A stretch of 64,000 nucleotides of DNA from Metabacillus arenae (GCF_014773385.1 NZ_JACXAI010000003.1:186001-250000), one strand, 5' to 3'; positions 9,930-20,116 are shown, numbered from the stretch's first letter. Notes: generated from the sequence alone by a model not told the origin. A program made the numbers and translations.

Positions 9930-11456
9930 TCATGATTGGGACTTGGAATATGACTCATTGAACTCCTTGATAATTTGATCTCCTCCCTGCTTTTTCCACT
10001 CTTCAACAGCTACATCAAACCCGGCTTTATCAATTTGACCAAGCATATATTTATAAGCCGCATCTTGAATGATTTGATTTAATCTTTCGCCTTTTTCAAT
10101 ATAGGTTGGTGAATCTAAAGGAACGGTTGGATCATGGATTAAATAATTCTCATTATCAATGATCAATTCTTCTGCTTTAGCTTTCACCTCATATGTGTGC
10201 AGGCCATCATATCTTCCATTTGTATCAGGCTCGCCAATTTCAAGTGCTTGATAAGGCTTTACTTCCCGGTCTGTTAGCTCAAGATCTTCTACAGGCTTTG
10301 CTCTTCCTTCCTCAACAGAATAATGTTCTCCTTCTACTCCCCAGAAGATTAGATTTGAATGTTCCTGAGCCACTAATTTGTCAAAAAAGCTTAAGATACC
10401 TTTTAGTTCTTGCTCATCCTCAACCGCTGATTTAGGGAATAATACGAGCGAGCCATAGCCAGGTAATGACCAAATATTGTATTTCCCATCTGGGCCCGTT
10501 ATCTTATTTTGTACTTCAAATTTGATATCTGGGTTAAGCTTGGCAGAATCATTGTAAAGGCTGATTACATCTCCCATTGATCCTACATATATTCCAGCTG
10601 TTCCATTTTTAAACAATGCTTGTTGATCAGGTTTACTTGTTACAGGAAAGTCTTGGTTCATTTAGCCGTTTTTTCTTAAATCCTTAAAGTAATTCATGGT
10701 GTCTACATATTCTTGAAACATGAATTCAGGAAGCAGTTTACCGTTCTTTTCTCCCCAGCCATTTGGTGTACCAAACCATGAAGCGACTGTTTTAAATGCT
10801 CCGTACACTAAATCATTGCGATCAGTGATACCCATTGTGTCATCTTTTCCATTTTCATCTGGATCCTCTTCTGTAAATGCTTTTGCCATTTCATAGACGT
10901 CTTCAATTGTTGTCGGCGCTGTGAGGCCTAATTTATCAGCCCAGTCTTTTCTGTAAATAATTCCTTGCCTTGATAATGGCCTGCCTTGATAAAGGGAGTA
11001 GATCTTTCCATCAACCGCAGTATTATTAAGTATTTCTTCTTTCAATTTACTTAAATTTTCATATTCATCTAAATAGGGGCCAATCTCCCAGAACTGACCA
11101 TCACGGATTGCTTCTTTAAATTGAAGGAATGTTGTTTGGTTTTTCATAAATACCGCCTCAGGAAATGAACCTGTTGCAAAAGCTGTGTTTAATTTTTCCT
11201 CGTAATTACTGTCTGGAACCCATTGAATGGTTAATTTCGTGTTTGTCTTCTCCTCTAACATCTTTTCAATTTTGTCTGATGGAACCTCTGGTGTATGAAG
11301 ATTTGCCATAATGGAAAATTCCACTGGACCATTACTATTATTTTGTCCGCCTTCTCCCTCTTCTTTTGAAGCGCTTTCATTTGAACAAGCAACAAGTGTG
11401 CTTAATCCTAATGACAGGATACAAAATGTACTAATGAACTTTCGCGAACTGATCAT
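9930..11456 (-). pseudogene. LplA-type binding lipoprotein split by an in-frame TAA
   Basis: Two pieces in one frame, 11456-10662 (264 residues) and 10661-9930 (243 residues), add up to a full-length paralog. The first has a lipoprotein signal with L-V-A-C at Cys24. At the junction the codons read AAA AAC GGC TAA ATG AAC; the paralog at 20117 has K-N-G-Tyr-Ile-Asn there, so a single base change of a Tyr codon to TAA explains the break. An ATG follows the stop but has no ribosome binding site. The second piece alone lacks a signal and most of the N-lobe. Either a true nonsense mutation or a sequencing error; otherwise this is the cognate binding protein of the downstream LplB/LplC pair. Confidence 0.88.
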
Positions 11457-11552
11457 TCTCCCTTACCCCCATTTTCTCATTTTTTGTTTGCTGCACATTT
11501 ACAGACTAACTTCCTGGAACCATATCGTATATAATCACTTCCTCATATCCCT

Positions 11553-11566
11553 TGAAAACGCTTGGT
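11553..11566 (-). promoter_or_regulatory. cre-like box upstream of interrupted binding-protein gene
   Basis: TGAAAACGCTTGGT matches most of the CcpA cre consensus and lies about 100 bases upstream of the start at 11456. Confidence 0.5.
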
Positions 11567-11630
11567 TTAATGGAAGTCATGTCTTAAAAACTAAGAAAAT
11601 GATTATCGAGTTACTCCACTATCAAATCAT

Positions 11631-11664
11631 AAAAAAAGGACTGTCAAGGAATGTCGACAGCCCT
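11631..11664 (-). terminator. Terminator after the rhamnogalacturonan acetylesterase gene
   Basis: On the minus strand a GGGCTGTC / GACAGTCC stem is followed by seven T residues just past the stop codon at 11677. Confidence 0.85.
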
Positions 11665-11676
11665 GTTGTTTTGTTA

Positions 11677-12363
11677 TCAATCATAAATATATTTTTCGAT
11701 TGGAAAATGAAGTTCACGAATTCCTTCTACTATCAATCTAGAAATCTCAATTGCACCATCCAGGCAAAAGTGGGTATTATCCTGCACACCATCCGGATAA
11801 TTTGAATGATTGCCTTGGTCAAGCCAGAGAAAGATCTTCTTCGACTCCTTGTAACCTAATTTTTCAAAATACCTTTTACTTCTCTCCGCTAAATCAATAA
11901 CTGAAACATTCCTCTCTTTTCCAACTTGGATAACTGCTTCTGGGTAATCACCGTGAGTTTCTTCAAAATTCCCATTCAGATCAAAGCTTCTTCGCTGCAC
12001 CGGTGTAATTAATAGTGGTATCGCTCCAATGTTTAAGGCGACATCAATAAACTGATTAAGATAATATTTAAAATCTGTGAATGGCTCTGTATACCTTTCA
12101 TCCTTTTTGGCGTCATTATGTCCGAATTGAATGAAAAGATAGTCCTTCTCTTTTATTTTCTTTGCTATCATATTTAATCTTTCTTCTTTAATAAAACTCT
12201 TTGAGCTTCTACCTGATGCTGCTTCATTCACGATTTTAATATCATCTGTAAAAAAGTGGTTTAACACTTGGCCCCAGCCAGCCTGAGGAGCCCTGTTTTC
12301 GGGATATGTAGATGCTGTAGAATCTCCCGCAATAAAAATTGTCGGTCTCGTTAAATGGTTCAT
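11677..12363 (-). CDS. Rhamnogalacturonan acetylesterase (SGNH/GDSL, RhgT/YesT-like)
   Basis: 228 residues, close to YesT (about 232). Block I is GDSTAS with the nucleophile Ser near residue 15, the oxyanion Gly/Asn blocks are present (GRSSKSF; QFGHND), and block V is DNTHFCLDGA with the catalytic Asp and His. It removes acetyl esters from rhamnogalacturonan-I. No signal peptide, so it acts on imported oligomers, as proposed for YesT. AGGAGG precedes the ATG. It is its own unit, with a terminator after it and the long structured region upstream. Confidence 0.9.
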   Translation of the reverse strand: MNHLTRPTIFIAGDSTASTYPENRAPQAGWGQVLNHFFTDDIKIVNEAASGRSSKSFIKEERLNMIAKKIKEKDYLFIQFGHNDAKKDERYTEPFTDFKYYLNQFIDVALNIGAIPLLITPVQRRSFDLNGNFEETHGDYPEAVIQVGKERNVSVIDLAERSKRYFEKLGYKESKKIFLWLDQGNHSNYPDGVQDNTHFCLDGAIEISRLIVEGIRELHFPIEKYIYD

Positions 12364-12554
12364 GTGTAGTTGCCTCCTATCTAAATACTGAAATAATGTC
12401 TATTCCTTTCTTCGTTATCAAAAACCATTATTTATATGTAGTATGATTTTTGACCGTATTCATCGTAAATAACGAAACAAAAACAGCCTATTTTCTAACT
12501 TTGTTTACCCATTATATTGAGTAAGTAATTATAGTTTTCAACGTAAACAACGAT

Positions 12555-12660
12555 AGGACTTTACTTGGAGGGGTGGGTATGATAGGCTGCATGCCAGATG
12601 AAACAACGGCTTCATCCTTTCAAGACCAATCATGCCCACAGAGGCTCCAAGTCAAGTCCT
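12555..12660. other. 106-base element with three nested stems
   Basis: Outer arms 12555-12570 and 12645-12660 pair over 16 bp with one mismatch (AGGACTT-t/g-ACTTGGAG). Inside, 12574-12583 pairs with 12629-12638 (TGGG-t/c-ATGAT). At the centre GATGAA (12597-12602) pairs with TTCATC (12611-12616). The motif GTAAACAAyGATA lies just outside both arms (about 12543 and 12684). It sits between rhgT and pemA, 190 bases upstream of the rhgT start. It could be a leader RNA, a small RNA or a MITE; the sequence does not decide. Confidence 0.65.
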
Positions 12661-12776
12661 TAAACGCTTTTCTATGGTTACATGTAAACAATGATAAAAG
12701 GTGCACCATATCAATGATTTGAAACGGATACTATATATAAGGGCCAGTTTGTGGAATGAGGAATCTAACCTCTTAC

Positions 12777-12814
12777 AAAAAGACGAACCATCCTTCTGAC
12801 AGTCCGTCTTTTCA
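12777..12814 (-). terminator. Terminator of the pectinesterase gene
   Basis: On the minus strand AAAAGACGG ... CGTCTTTTT forms a stem with a T-run, 6 bases past the stop at 12820. Confidence 0.8.
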
Positions 12815-12819
12815 CAGTA

Positions 12820-13776
12820 TTACTTTGGATTCCAACCCTTCAACACATTCTCAACCGTAAACTGTTTAGCTTCATCATCTGATAGTTGTGGACGAGAAAG
12901 ATTCACACCTGGTCCTTCGTTTTGATACTCAAAAAATCTAGCATCTTTTGCACTGAAGCCCGACATATCTGTCCACCCGTCTTGATGAATATGTGCACCT
13001 AATTCGCAATTTTTAAAAACAACACTTGCAACTGCACTTGGGTCCCTCCCAGGATGCCATGGCCTGCCTAGGTATACGGTTCCATCGGCAGCTTCACTCG
13101 TTAATCGACTATTTACAAAGAGAAAGCCATAAGGTTCATTAATATTTGTACTTGCTGCTGTGATATATCCATTATTTGTTGTGGAACCCCGGTCCACTGA
13201 AACGATATCACAATCTTCAAATACCGCTCTTGCTCCTCCGAAAATAAAGTCAACATCCCCTTCAATATAACATTGGCTGAAATATTGAGTTCCACCATTT
13301 GCGTAAAGAGTATCCTGATTCCCAATAAAGCGAACATTATGAAAGGTCATTCTATCACTACGTGTATAAACGGCAACTGCTTGGGAGCCTCCTTCTACGA
13401 GACTTTCATCAAAGGAATTTTCCATCGTCAAATTTTTTGCAACAAAGTCACTCGCATAAAGGTAAACAGTCGCACTTCCGCCTGTCCCATATGTGCCGCC
13501 TTCTGGTCTTGGCTTCTTCGCGTAATTATCATATGTGAGAATTGTTTTTTCAGGATTTTCTCCAATTAGTGAGATAAATGGTTTGTTAGCAGGTACTTTT
13601 ACCACTTCTTTGTACACACCATTTTTAAGAAAGATTTTCACAGGCTCCGTGTTATTTGCTGGAACGGCATCAATCGCTTCTTGCACGGTTTGGTAATCGC
13701 CGCTGCCATCCTTTGCAACAACTAGTTTAATAGAAATTGTACTCAAATCTTCCGTACTGTCTCCCACTCTTATCAT
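12820..13776 (-). CDS. Pectinesterase (CE8), catalytic domain
   Basis: 318 residues of right-handed beta-helix. Family motifs in order: GSGDYQTVQEAIDAVP, SQAVAVYTRSD, GNQDTLYA, the catalytic-Asp block DVDFIFGGA, and YLGRPWHPG with the active-site Arg. It demethylesterifies homogalacturonan, making it accessible to lyases. The reading frame as it stands has no signal peptide, although CE8 enzymes act outside the cell. A signal-like ORF ends exactly at this start codon in another frame (13773-13937). AAGGAG lies only 2 bases before the ATG, which is too close, again suggesting that this is not the ancestral start. Confidence 0.88.
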   Translation of the reverse strand: MIRVGDSTEDLSTISIKLVVAKDGSGDYQTVQEAIDAVPANNTEPVKIFLKNGVYKEVVKVPANKPFISLIGENPEKTILTYDNYAKKPRPEGGTYGTGGSATVYLYASDFVAKNLTMENSFDESLVEGGSQAVAVYTRSDRMTFHNVRFIGNQDTLYANGGTQYFSQCYIEGDVDFIFGGARAVFEDCDIVSVDRGSTTNNGYITAASTNINEPYGFLFVNSRLTSEAADGTVYLGRPWHPGRDPSAVASVVFKNCELGAHIHQDGWTDMSGFSAKDARFFEYQNEGPGVNLSRPQLSDDEAKQFTVENVLKGWNPK

Positions 13777-13937
13777 TTCTCCTTAATCGTATCAAATTCT
13801 TTATTGGTATCGTTTTCTACTTCCGAGAAAGCCCTTTCATTTAAAAACATACTAAAACCAGGAGAAAAAGCTAACAAACATACAAAAATAATGAGAAGCC
13901 ACCTTTGTAAATCCTTCCTCCTCTTTTTCAATCGCAT
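13773..13937 (-). CDS. 54-residue signal-peptide-like ORF joined to pectinesterase by ATGA overlap
   Basis: It starts at ATG 13937 after AAAGGAAGG and ends in a TGA that overlaps the pectinesterase ATG. It encodes a basic N-terminus (MRLKKRRKDLQRW), a hydrophobic run LLIIFVCLLAFSPGFSMFL, then a polar linker. One extra A in the AAA run before the overlap would fuse it in frame to the pectinesterase and give that enzyme a signal or membrane anchor. Most likely the 5' part of a frameshifted gene; alternatively a coupled small membrane peptide. Confidence 0.6.
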   Translation of the reverse strand: MRLKKRRKDLQRWLLIIFVCLLAFSPGFSMFLNERAFSEVENDTNKEFDTIKEK

Positions 13938-14197
13938 CCTTCCTTTCTAAGGCAATTTTTCTTACAATTCTGATTATAGGTGATTGAATTAGAGAAACCA
14001 TATAATCAGTTGCTTAGAGATGGGTAGGAAGACTTAGAAAAGGGAGAATATAAAAGTTGTTGAGCATAAGGAGAGAAAAAGATTATTTCTTTTTTACCAG
14101 TTTAAAAGATACTGGTATGTTTCCGTCAAGCATGGTTGTTATATTTTCTATTTTATAAGCGTATGAATATTTTTGATAAGCAAACTCTTAGTAAAGG

Positions 14198-15064
14198 ATG
14201 TGGTCCCTTTTGTGTATAAAGATGCGAAACTTGACATCAACTCTAAATAAATTAACCTTTTCTCTTATGTTGGCTGGTTATAAAGCTTGTCCCCCTCATT
14301 GGAGTAGAAAAGGGAAAAAGCCCAAACATCATTCCTTATGGTTTATCACAAAAGGAAATGGAGAAGTTGTACTAAACGGTAAAAAAGATAGGCTTTGTCC
14401 AGGTAAACTGATTGTATTTACACCTGAAATGGTATGTGATAAGAAAGTATCCGGGACTAATCCTCTGGAGTTTTATTTTGTCCGCTTTTCTTATGCATTG
14501 GCATTTGAGGAAAAAGACAGGTGGCATTTTAAACAATCTGGAGATGCAGCCTTCCCACTAAATGGGGTATACACAATTAATAATAGCTCAGCTGTCGTTT
14601 TGCTGTTGGAACAACTCAATGCATTATCAAAACGACGAGGGGCAACTATTTCTATGCAGCAGAAAGTTGTTTTTCAAGAGCTGTTATTAACCTTTATAGA
14701 AGACTTCCACTCTCAGTCTATTAGCGGTGATAGTAAAAAAGCAATTGAGGGAACGATTGAATATATGGTCAATCACTACAAGAATTCAATCACTTTGCCT
14801 GAATTAGCAAATATAGCAGGTTTAAGTGTAAGTCACTACTCCCGGCTGTTTAAAAAATACATTGGCTTAAGCCCGATTGATTACTTAACACATTTACGAA
14901 TTGATCGTGCTAAAGAGTTACTTGTCCTTTCTGATATTCGAATCAAAGAGGTTAGTCAAAATGTTGGATATGTGGATGAGCTATATTTTAGCCGAACGTT
15001 TAAAAGAATTGTCGGTATTTCCCCTTCACAATTCTGTGATGATCAAAAGTTAATTTCCCAGTAA
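14198..15064 (+). CDS. AraC-family transcriptional regulator, cupin-type sensor
   Basis: 288 residues: an N-terminal cupin-like sugar-sensing half (GNGEVVLNGKK, PGKLIVFTPE) and a C-terminal AraC domain (about residues 190-285, with LPELANIAGLSVSHYSRLFK and VGYVDELYFSRTFKR). No membrane segment, so it is a cytosolic regulator. Divergent from the pectinesterase, which it may control. The start is uncertain: AAAGGATG is almost touching the ATG at 14198, and in-frame TTG or ATG codons within the next nine codons are possible. Confidence 0.85.
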   Translation: MWSLLCIKMRNLTSTLNKLTFSLMLAGYKACPPHWSRKGKKPKHHSLWFITKGNGEVVLNGKKDRLCPGKLIVFTPEMVCDKKVSGTNPLEFYFVRFSYALAFEEKDRWHFKQSGDAAFPLNGVYTINNSSAVVLLLEQLNALSKRRGATISMQQKVVFQELLLTFIEDFHSQSISGDSKKAIEGTIEYMVNHYKNSITLPELANIAGLSVSHYSRLFKKYIGLSPIDYLTHLRIDRAKELLVLSDIRIKEVSQNVGYVDELYFSRTFKRIVGISPSQFCDDQKLISQ

Positions 15065-15069
15065 CAAAG

Positions 15070-15195
15070 GTGTAAGCGCTTGATCACCCTCGGGATAGTA
15101 AGTCGCTCATGAATCGAACTTGTTCCTTATCTTTCATTCATGAGTGGTTGACCTAAAAAGGGATTAGCTGCTGGATTCTCGGTCCCAAACGCTTA
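15070..15195. repeat. Nested inverted repeats after the AraC gene
   Basis: TAAGCG (15073-15078) pairs with CGCTTA (15190-15195), GGGA (15092) with TCCC (15183), and a 9-bp perfect pair CTCATGAAT (15106-15114) / ATTCATGAG (15136-15144) forms the core. No T-run follows. A partial cre-like string TGTAAGCGCTTGAT overlaps the left arm. Function unknown. Confidence 0.4.
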
Positions 15196-15221
15196 TCCAA
15201 AGTACAATTTTCCGCAAAATC

Positions 15222-15253
15222 AAAAAGAGTATCTGCTCTTTTGCAGACACTCT
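15222..15253 (-). terminator. Terminator of the dehydratase gene
   Basis: On the minus strand AGAGTGTCTGC / GCAGATACTCT forms a stem followed by a T-run, about 55 bases past the stop at 15307. Confidence 0.8.
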
Positions 15254-15306
15254 ACTTAAATCATTGTCATGCATTAACCTTGAAATACATTTCCTTCACT
15301 TTATCT

Positions 15307-16482
<1,176 letters not shown>

Positions 16483-16715
16483 TTAACCATCATCCTAACA
16501 ATTTTAGAGTTTTTACTGGTAAACTTAACTATCGTTATGTAGATTGTGTTGTAGATTAATAATGAATATTCTACGAAACTGGAATTATTTTTCCTGTTTT
16601 AATGGATGGAAAGAATTCCTTTGCAGCCTCGACTTGTTCTCTCAGGACGTGAGCTTGAAGCTTTCATTCCTCTCCATGAAGAAGCCAGTAAGTTTAAGCC
16701 CTTTTAATGAAATCT

Positions 16716-17636
16716 TTAATTGACTGATTGAGGTGTTAATCCCCAGGCATCAATAAGGTTTCGTAATTCGATTTTATCTTCTGCCTTAAGTTCTGCAACT
16801 GGTTCTCTTGTAACGCCAGCATTTAAGCCTATTTGTTTCATTGCTTCCTTAATTACTGCGACATTGTTACCATTGTTATATTTTGCTCTTAGATTTTCGA
16901 AAGGCAGAACTTCTTGCCATACTTTCCATGCAGCTTCATTGTTATTTGATTGTAGAGCTTCCAGCATTTCAAAAGATTTTTCAGGATACAAGTTTACTAG
17001 ACCTGATGTAAACCCCTTTGCCCCTGCATTAGAAAAAAATGGCGCCCATTTCTCTGCAGTACCACATATCCATGTCACATTGTGCTCTACAGGAACAGTT
17101 TGAACCGCTTTTGCAAATCTAGGTAAATCATTAACTGCATATTTTACACCTACCAGCCTTTCTAGCGGAGCTAACTGAAAAAGAATCTCATCACTTAAGT
17201 CGGGATCCTTGAAATAGATCACAGCAGGTAAATCCACAGCTTCAATAATGTTTTTGAAATATTCTATTGCCCCTTCATTTGTAATATAAGGATGAATGGG
17301 CATATGAATCATCACACTATCTGCGCCAACCTGTTTCGCATAATTTCCCATTTCAATTGCTGTGCCTACGGAGTAACCAATACCAGCTAAAACAGTTGCT
17401 TTACCATTCACATATTCTACAACTCGTTTTATTTCTTCTTTTGCTTCTTCTATCGTTAATGAATAAAATTCACTTGTGTTCCCGCAAGGAACAATTACCT
17501 TTACACCTTTTTTAATTAAGAACTCTACATTATCCTTTACTCCATTCCAATCAATTTCTTTCGAATCTTTTTTAAATGGAGTAATTGTAATACCAGAAAT
17601 AGTTTCAAATTTTTTACTAAACTCAGCGTAATACAT
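16716..17636 (-). CDS. DHDPS-family lyase, probable 5-dehydro-4-deoxyglucarate dehydratase-like
   Basis: 306 residues, a TIM barrel of the dihydrodipicolinate synthase/N-acetylneuraminate lyase family. Visible are ITITPFKKD, PCGNTSEFYSLT (the substrate-carboxylate loop), the Tyr-containing AVIYFKDPD and the Schiff-base Lys in VGVKYAVND. Next to a sugar-acid dehydratase and a FadR-type regulator rather than lysine genes, it probably processes a 2-keto-3-deoxy sugar acid (KdgD-like, giving 2-oxoglutarate semialdehyde) or cleaves it. AAGGGGG precedes the ATG. Confidence 0.75.
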   Translation of the reverse strand: MYYAEFSKKFETISGITITPFKKDSKEIDWNGVKDNVEFLIKKGVKVIVPCGNTSEFYSLTIEEAKEEIKRVVEYVNGKATVLAGIGYSVGTAIEMGNYAKQVGADSVMIHMPIHPYITNEGAIEYFKNIIEAVDLPAVIYFKDPDLSDEILFQLAPLERLVGVKYAVNDLPRFAKAVQTVPVEHNVTWICGTAEKWAPFFSNAGAKGFTSGLVNLYPEKSFEMLEALQSNNNEAAWKVWQEVLPFENLRAKYNNGNNVAVIKEAMKQIGLNAGVTREPVAELKAEDKIELRNLIDAWGLTPQSVN

Positions 17637-17758
17637 AGTTTCCCCCTTAATTAAAGTCGAAGACTTCTAATAGACTTTGGACTTAGATATCCGTTTTCTG
17701 TGATAGCGTTTTCAATAAACTATAAATAAAATATTGCTCTGTATTTTTACAGAACAAG

Positions 17759-18454
17759 TTATTGATCTTTCGTTTTTGCTGCATTTAAAACATCATGAAC
17801 CGTTCTCAATATATGCTGCTTCATTACTTTTTCTGATAACTTAGGGTCCTTTGATGTAACTGCATTATATATTCTTTTGTGTTCAGTAAACCCTTCATGT
17901 AATTCACTTTCTTCCTCTAAAGCTCTTTTACGAAAGGCTTTGTCAAAACTAGAGATATTGTCTAAGATTTGCGAAATCATTGGACTATCTGCAGCTTCTT
18001 TGATCAAACTATGAAACTTTGTGTTCTCCTCTACCAATCGATCTACTTCATTTTTACTTAAAAGGTATTCCATATATTCGATTTGATTTTTTAAGTCTAC
18101 TTCGTTTTTTTCGGTCAATTTAATTGCTGCAAGCTTTGCACAAACCCCTTCAACTGCAGCTCTTAACATTTGTACCTCTTGTATACTCGTCTCAGCTAAT
18201 TCCGAAACATATGTCCCTTTTCTCGGAATTGTTTCGACTAACCCTTCATAGCCAAGCATTCTAAATGCTTCTTTAATTGGTGTTGTGCTCACACCCATTA
18301 CTTCTGAAAGCTCTCGTTCTTTTAAATGTTCACCAGGCTTAAAGCGCCCTGTCACTATAGCTTCTCTCAGTGATTCAACGACTATCTCCCTTAACGATTT
18401 CACTTGTTCAGTTTTTATTGAAAATAACTCACTGTTCATTTTTCTTTCACTCAT
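17759..18454 (-). CDS. GntR/FadR-family transcriptional regulator
   Basis: About 231 residues from the ATG at 18454, with GGGGAG seven bases upstream; an in-frame ATG at 18526 lies inside the probable promoter. The N-terminal winged helix reads RELSEVMGVSTTPIKEAFRML and the wing PRKGTYVSEL. The C-terminal all-helical FCD ligand domain fits sensing of a sugar acid. It heads the leftward group with the lyase and dehydratase. A perfect palindrome TGATATATCA in its upstream region, repeated before the binding-protein gene at 20117, is a candidate operator. Confidence 0.88.
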   Translation of the reverse strand: MSERKMNSELFSIKTEQVKSLREIVVESLREAIVTGRFKPGEHLKERELSEVMGVSTTPIKEAFRMLGYEGLVETIPRKGTYVSELAETSIQEVQMLRAAVEGVCAKLAAIKLTEKNEVDLKNQIEYMEYLLSKNEVDRLVEENTKFHSLIKEAADSPMISQILDNISSFDKAFRKRALEEESELHEGFTEHKRIYNAVTSKDPKLSEKVMKQHILRTVHDVLNAAKTKDQ

Positions 18455-18505
18455 AAAAAGCTCCCCAATTATGACATAAACTCCATTTTTGTTTTCTTTG
18501 ATATC

Positions 18506-18515
18506 TGATATATCA
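18506..18515. promoter_or_regulatory. Candidate GntR operator (palindrome)
   Basis: Perfect palindrome TGATATATCA in a run of ATATC/GATAT elements, 52 bases upstream of the gntR start; the same 10-mer occurs at 20071-20080. Confidence 0.5.
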
Positions 18516-18625
18516 TATATTATCATAGACTAATTTTTCTGTAAATAATGAATTGACAAAAATATGCATACCATATCCTTTTCTAATCCTACTATGACCT
18601 GAGTTTGACTTAAATTATTCATTAA

Positions 18626-18663
18626 AATAGATGAACCTGCCTTTTTATGGTAGTTCATCTATT
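18626..18663 (-). terminator. Terminator of the GH105 gene
   Basis: AATAGATGAAC / GTTCATCTATT stem read on the minus strand and followed by a short T-run, 40 bases past the stop at 18704. Confidence 0.7.
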
Positions 18664-18703
18664 GAACAGTATAGAAAATTACATCTGCTAGTTTAAAATT
18701 TCT

Positions 18704-19807
18704 TTACACAATAAGTTGAATTTCATTGTATGCCATTAACAGTGGAGCTACTCCATGTCCATTGTTTTGCACAATTTGTTCACCACTCACATAATACTTA
18801 AAGCTGCCGTCTCGAATCACACCTGTTTCAGGATGTTTGCCTAATCCCGCACTTTTACATATACCTCCAAGCAATATATTACCATCCTCTTCACGGATAT
18901 ATTGCTCAAGTGTACCATCAAATGCTGCTTTTCCGTGTTTTTTATACTCATCTGACAAGTAACCCAACCTTACACCTTTTAAGATTGCATAAGCAAGCAT
19001 CAGTGTTCCGCTTGTTTCCAAATAATTTCCTTTTTCATCGCTGAAATCTACGACTTGATACCACATACCATTGCTATGCTGATAACACAGCATCCCATCT
19101 ACTGCCTCTTTCAAAAGACATTTTAATTCATCTGTATTTACATCCTCACTCTCTAGTAATTCAAGTGTGTCAACCAGTGCCATAGCAAACCAGCCAACTG
19201 CACGTCCCCATACATGAGGTGAACGGCCTGTTGTCTTGTCACACCAAAACATTCCACGACTTTCGTCATAAGCGTGCCTATATAATTGAGTTTCTTCATC
19301 AAAGAGAAATTTTCGTACGTTTCTAAATTGATTAAGTGTGTCAGAGTAATTCTTTTTCTTCTCAAATTCCTTTATATACTGAACATAGAAAGGCTGTCCC
19401 ATATAAAGACCGTCCAACCAAATTTGATTTGGATAATTGGTTTTATGCCAAAAATTCCCGCTTTTTGTCCTCGGATAGGTTTCTAATTGTTTATAAATTA
19501 AATCTAGTATTCTCTTATACTTTGGATCTTGTTCTTTCTTATAAAGGGGAAAAAGAATTGACGTCATTCTAATTTGGTCAATGTTGTAGTATTGGCTATC
19601 TATTCCCTCAACCATTCCTTCCTCATTAAATAGACTGTCTATGTATTTCTTTACAAAAGAATACTCTTCTTCACTGCCAGTATGACTATAGCTGTCTAAA
19701 TATGATTTTAGAATACAACCTTCAATATAGTGCCACCTTTGTAAATACCAGTTGCCACTTCCATTCATATACTGCCTTTTGAGTTTTTCAACCATTTGAT
19801 ATGACAT
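18704..19807 (-). CDS. GH105 unsaturated rhamnogalacturonyl/glucuronyl hydrolase (YteR/YesR-like)
   Basis: 367 residues from the ATG at 19807, where GGAGGT lies seven bases upstream; an earlier ATG at 19849 has no site. The (alpha/alpha)6-barrel motifs are IWLDGLYMGQPF, with the general acid/base Asp, and HVWGRAVGWFAMAL. Length matches YteR (373). The enzyme removes the unsaturated galacturonic residue that pectin lyases leave on rhamnogalacturonan oligomers. No signal peptide, hence cytoplasmic. It is divergent from the binding-protein gene at 20117, so the two may share control. Confidence 0.9.
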   Translation of the reverse strand: MSYQMVEKLKRQYMNGSGNWYLQRWHYIEGCILKSYLDSYSHTGSEEEYSFVKKYIDSLFNEEGMVEGIDSQYYNIDQIRMTSILFPLYKKEQDPKYKRILDLIYKQLETYPRTKSGNFWHKTNYPNQIWLDGLYMGQPFYVQYIKEFEKKKNYSDTLNQFRNVRKFLFDEETQLYRHAYDESRGMFWCDKTTGRSPHVWGRAVGWFAMALVDTLELLESEDVNTDELKCLLKEAVDGMLCYQHSNGMWYQVVDFSDEKGNYLETSGTLMLAYAILKGVRLGYLSDEYKKHGKAAFDGTLEQYIREEDGNILLGGICKSAGLGKHPETGVIRDGSFKYYVSGEQIVQNNGHGVAPLLMAYNEIQLIV

Positions 19808-20070
19808 CTCAATTACCTCCAAATTTAGAATTATTATCAAAAAATTCAAAAATCGGTACTCGGTTATTATTTAAAAATAAATTAAAAACGGTGTCAAGAA
19901 ATCTTTTCCATCAAATTTGAAGGAATAATTTTATTTTATCTAAATGTAATTGAAGTTTTGTCCCTACTAAAAGCCAATTTTACTTAAATAATCAGAATAA
20001 TAACAAAAGTCAAATAAATAAGCAAAAAAATGTTTACTTATAATTGATAGTCGTTTATTATTAAATTTAT

Positions 20071-20080
20071 TGATATATCA
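20071..20080. promoter_or_regulatory. Second copy of the TGATATATCA palindrome
   Basis: Identical to the palindrome before gntR and followed by two more ATATCA repeats, directly upstream of the binding-protein gene. Candidate operator that would place this importer subunit under the same GntR. Confidence 0.5.
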
Positions 20081-20116
20081 AATATCAAATATCATAAAAT
20101 GTGGGGGTTGGTTCAT

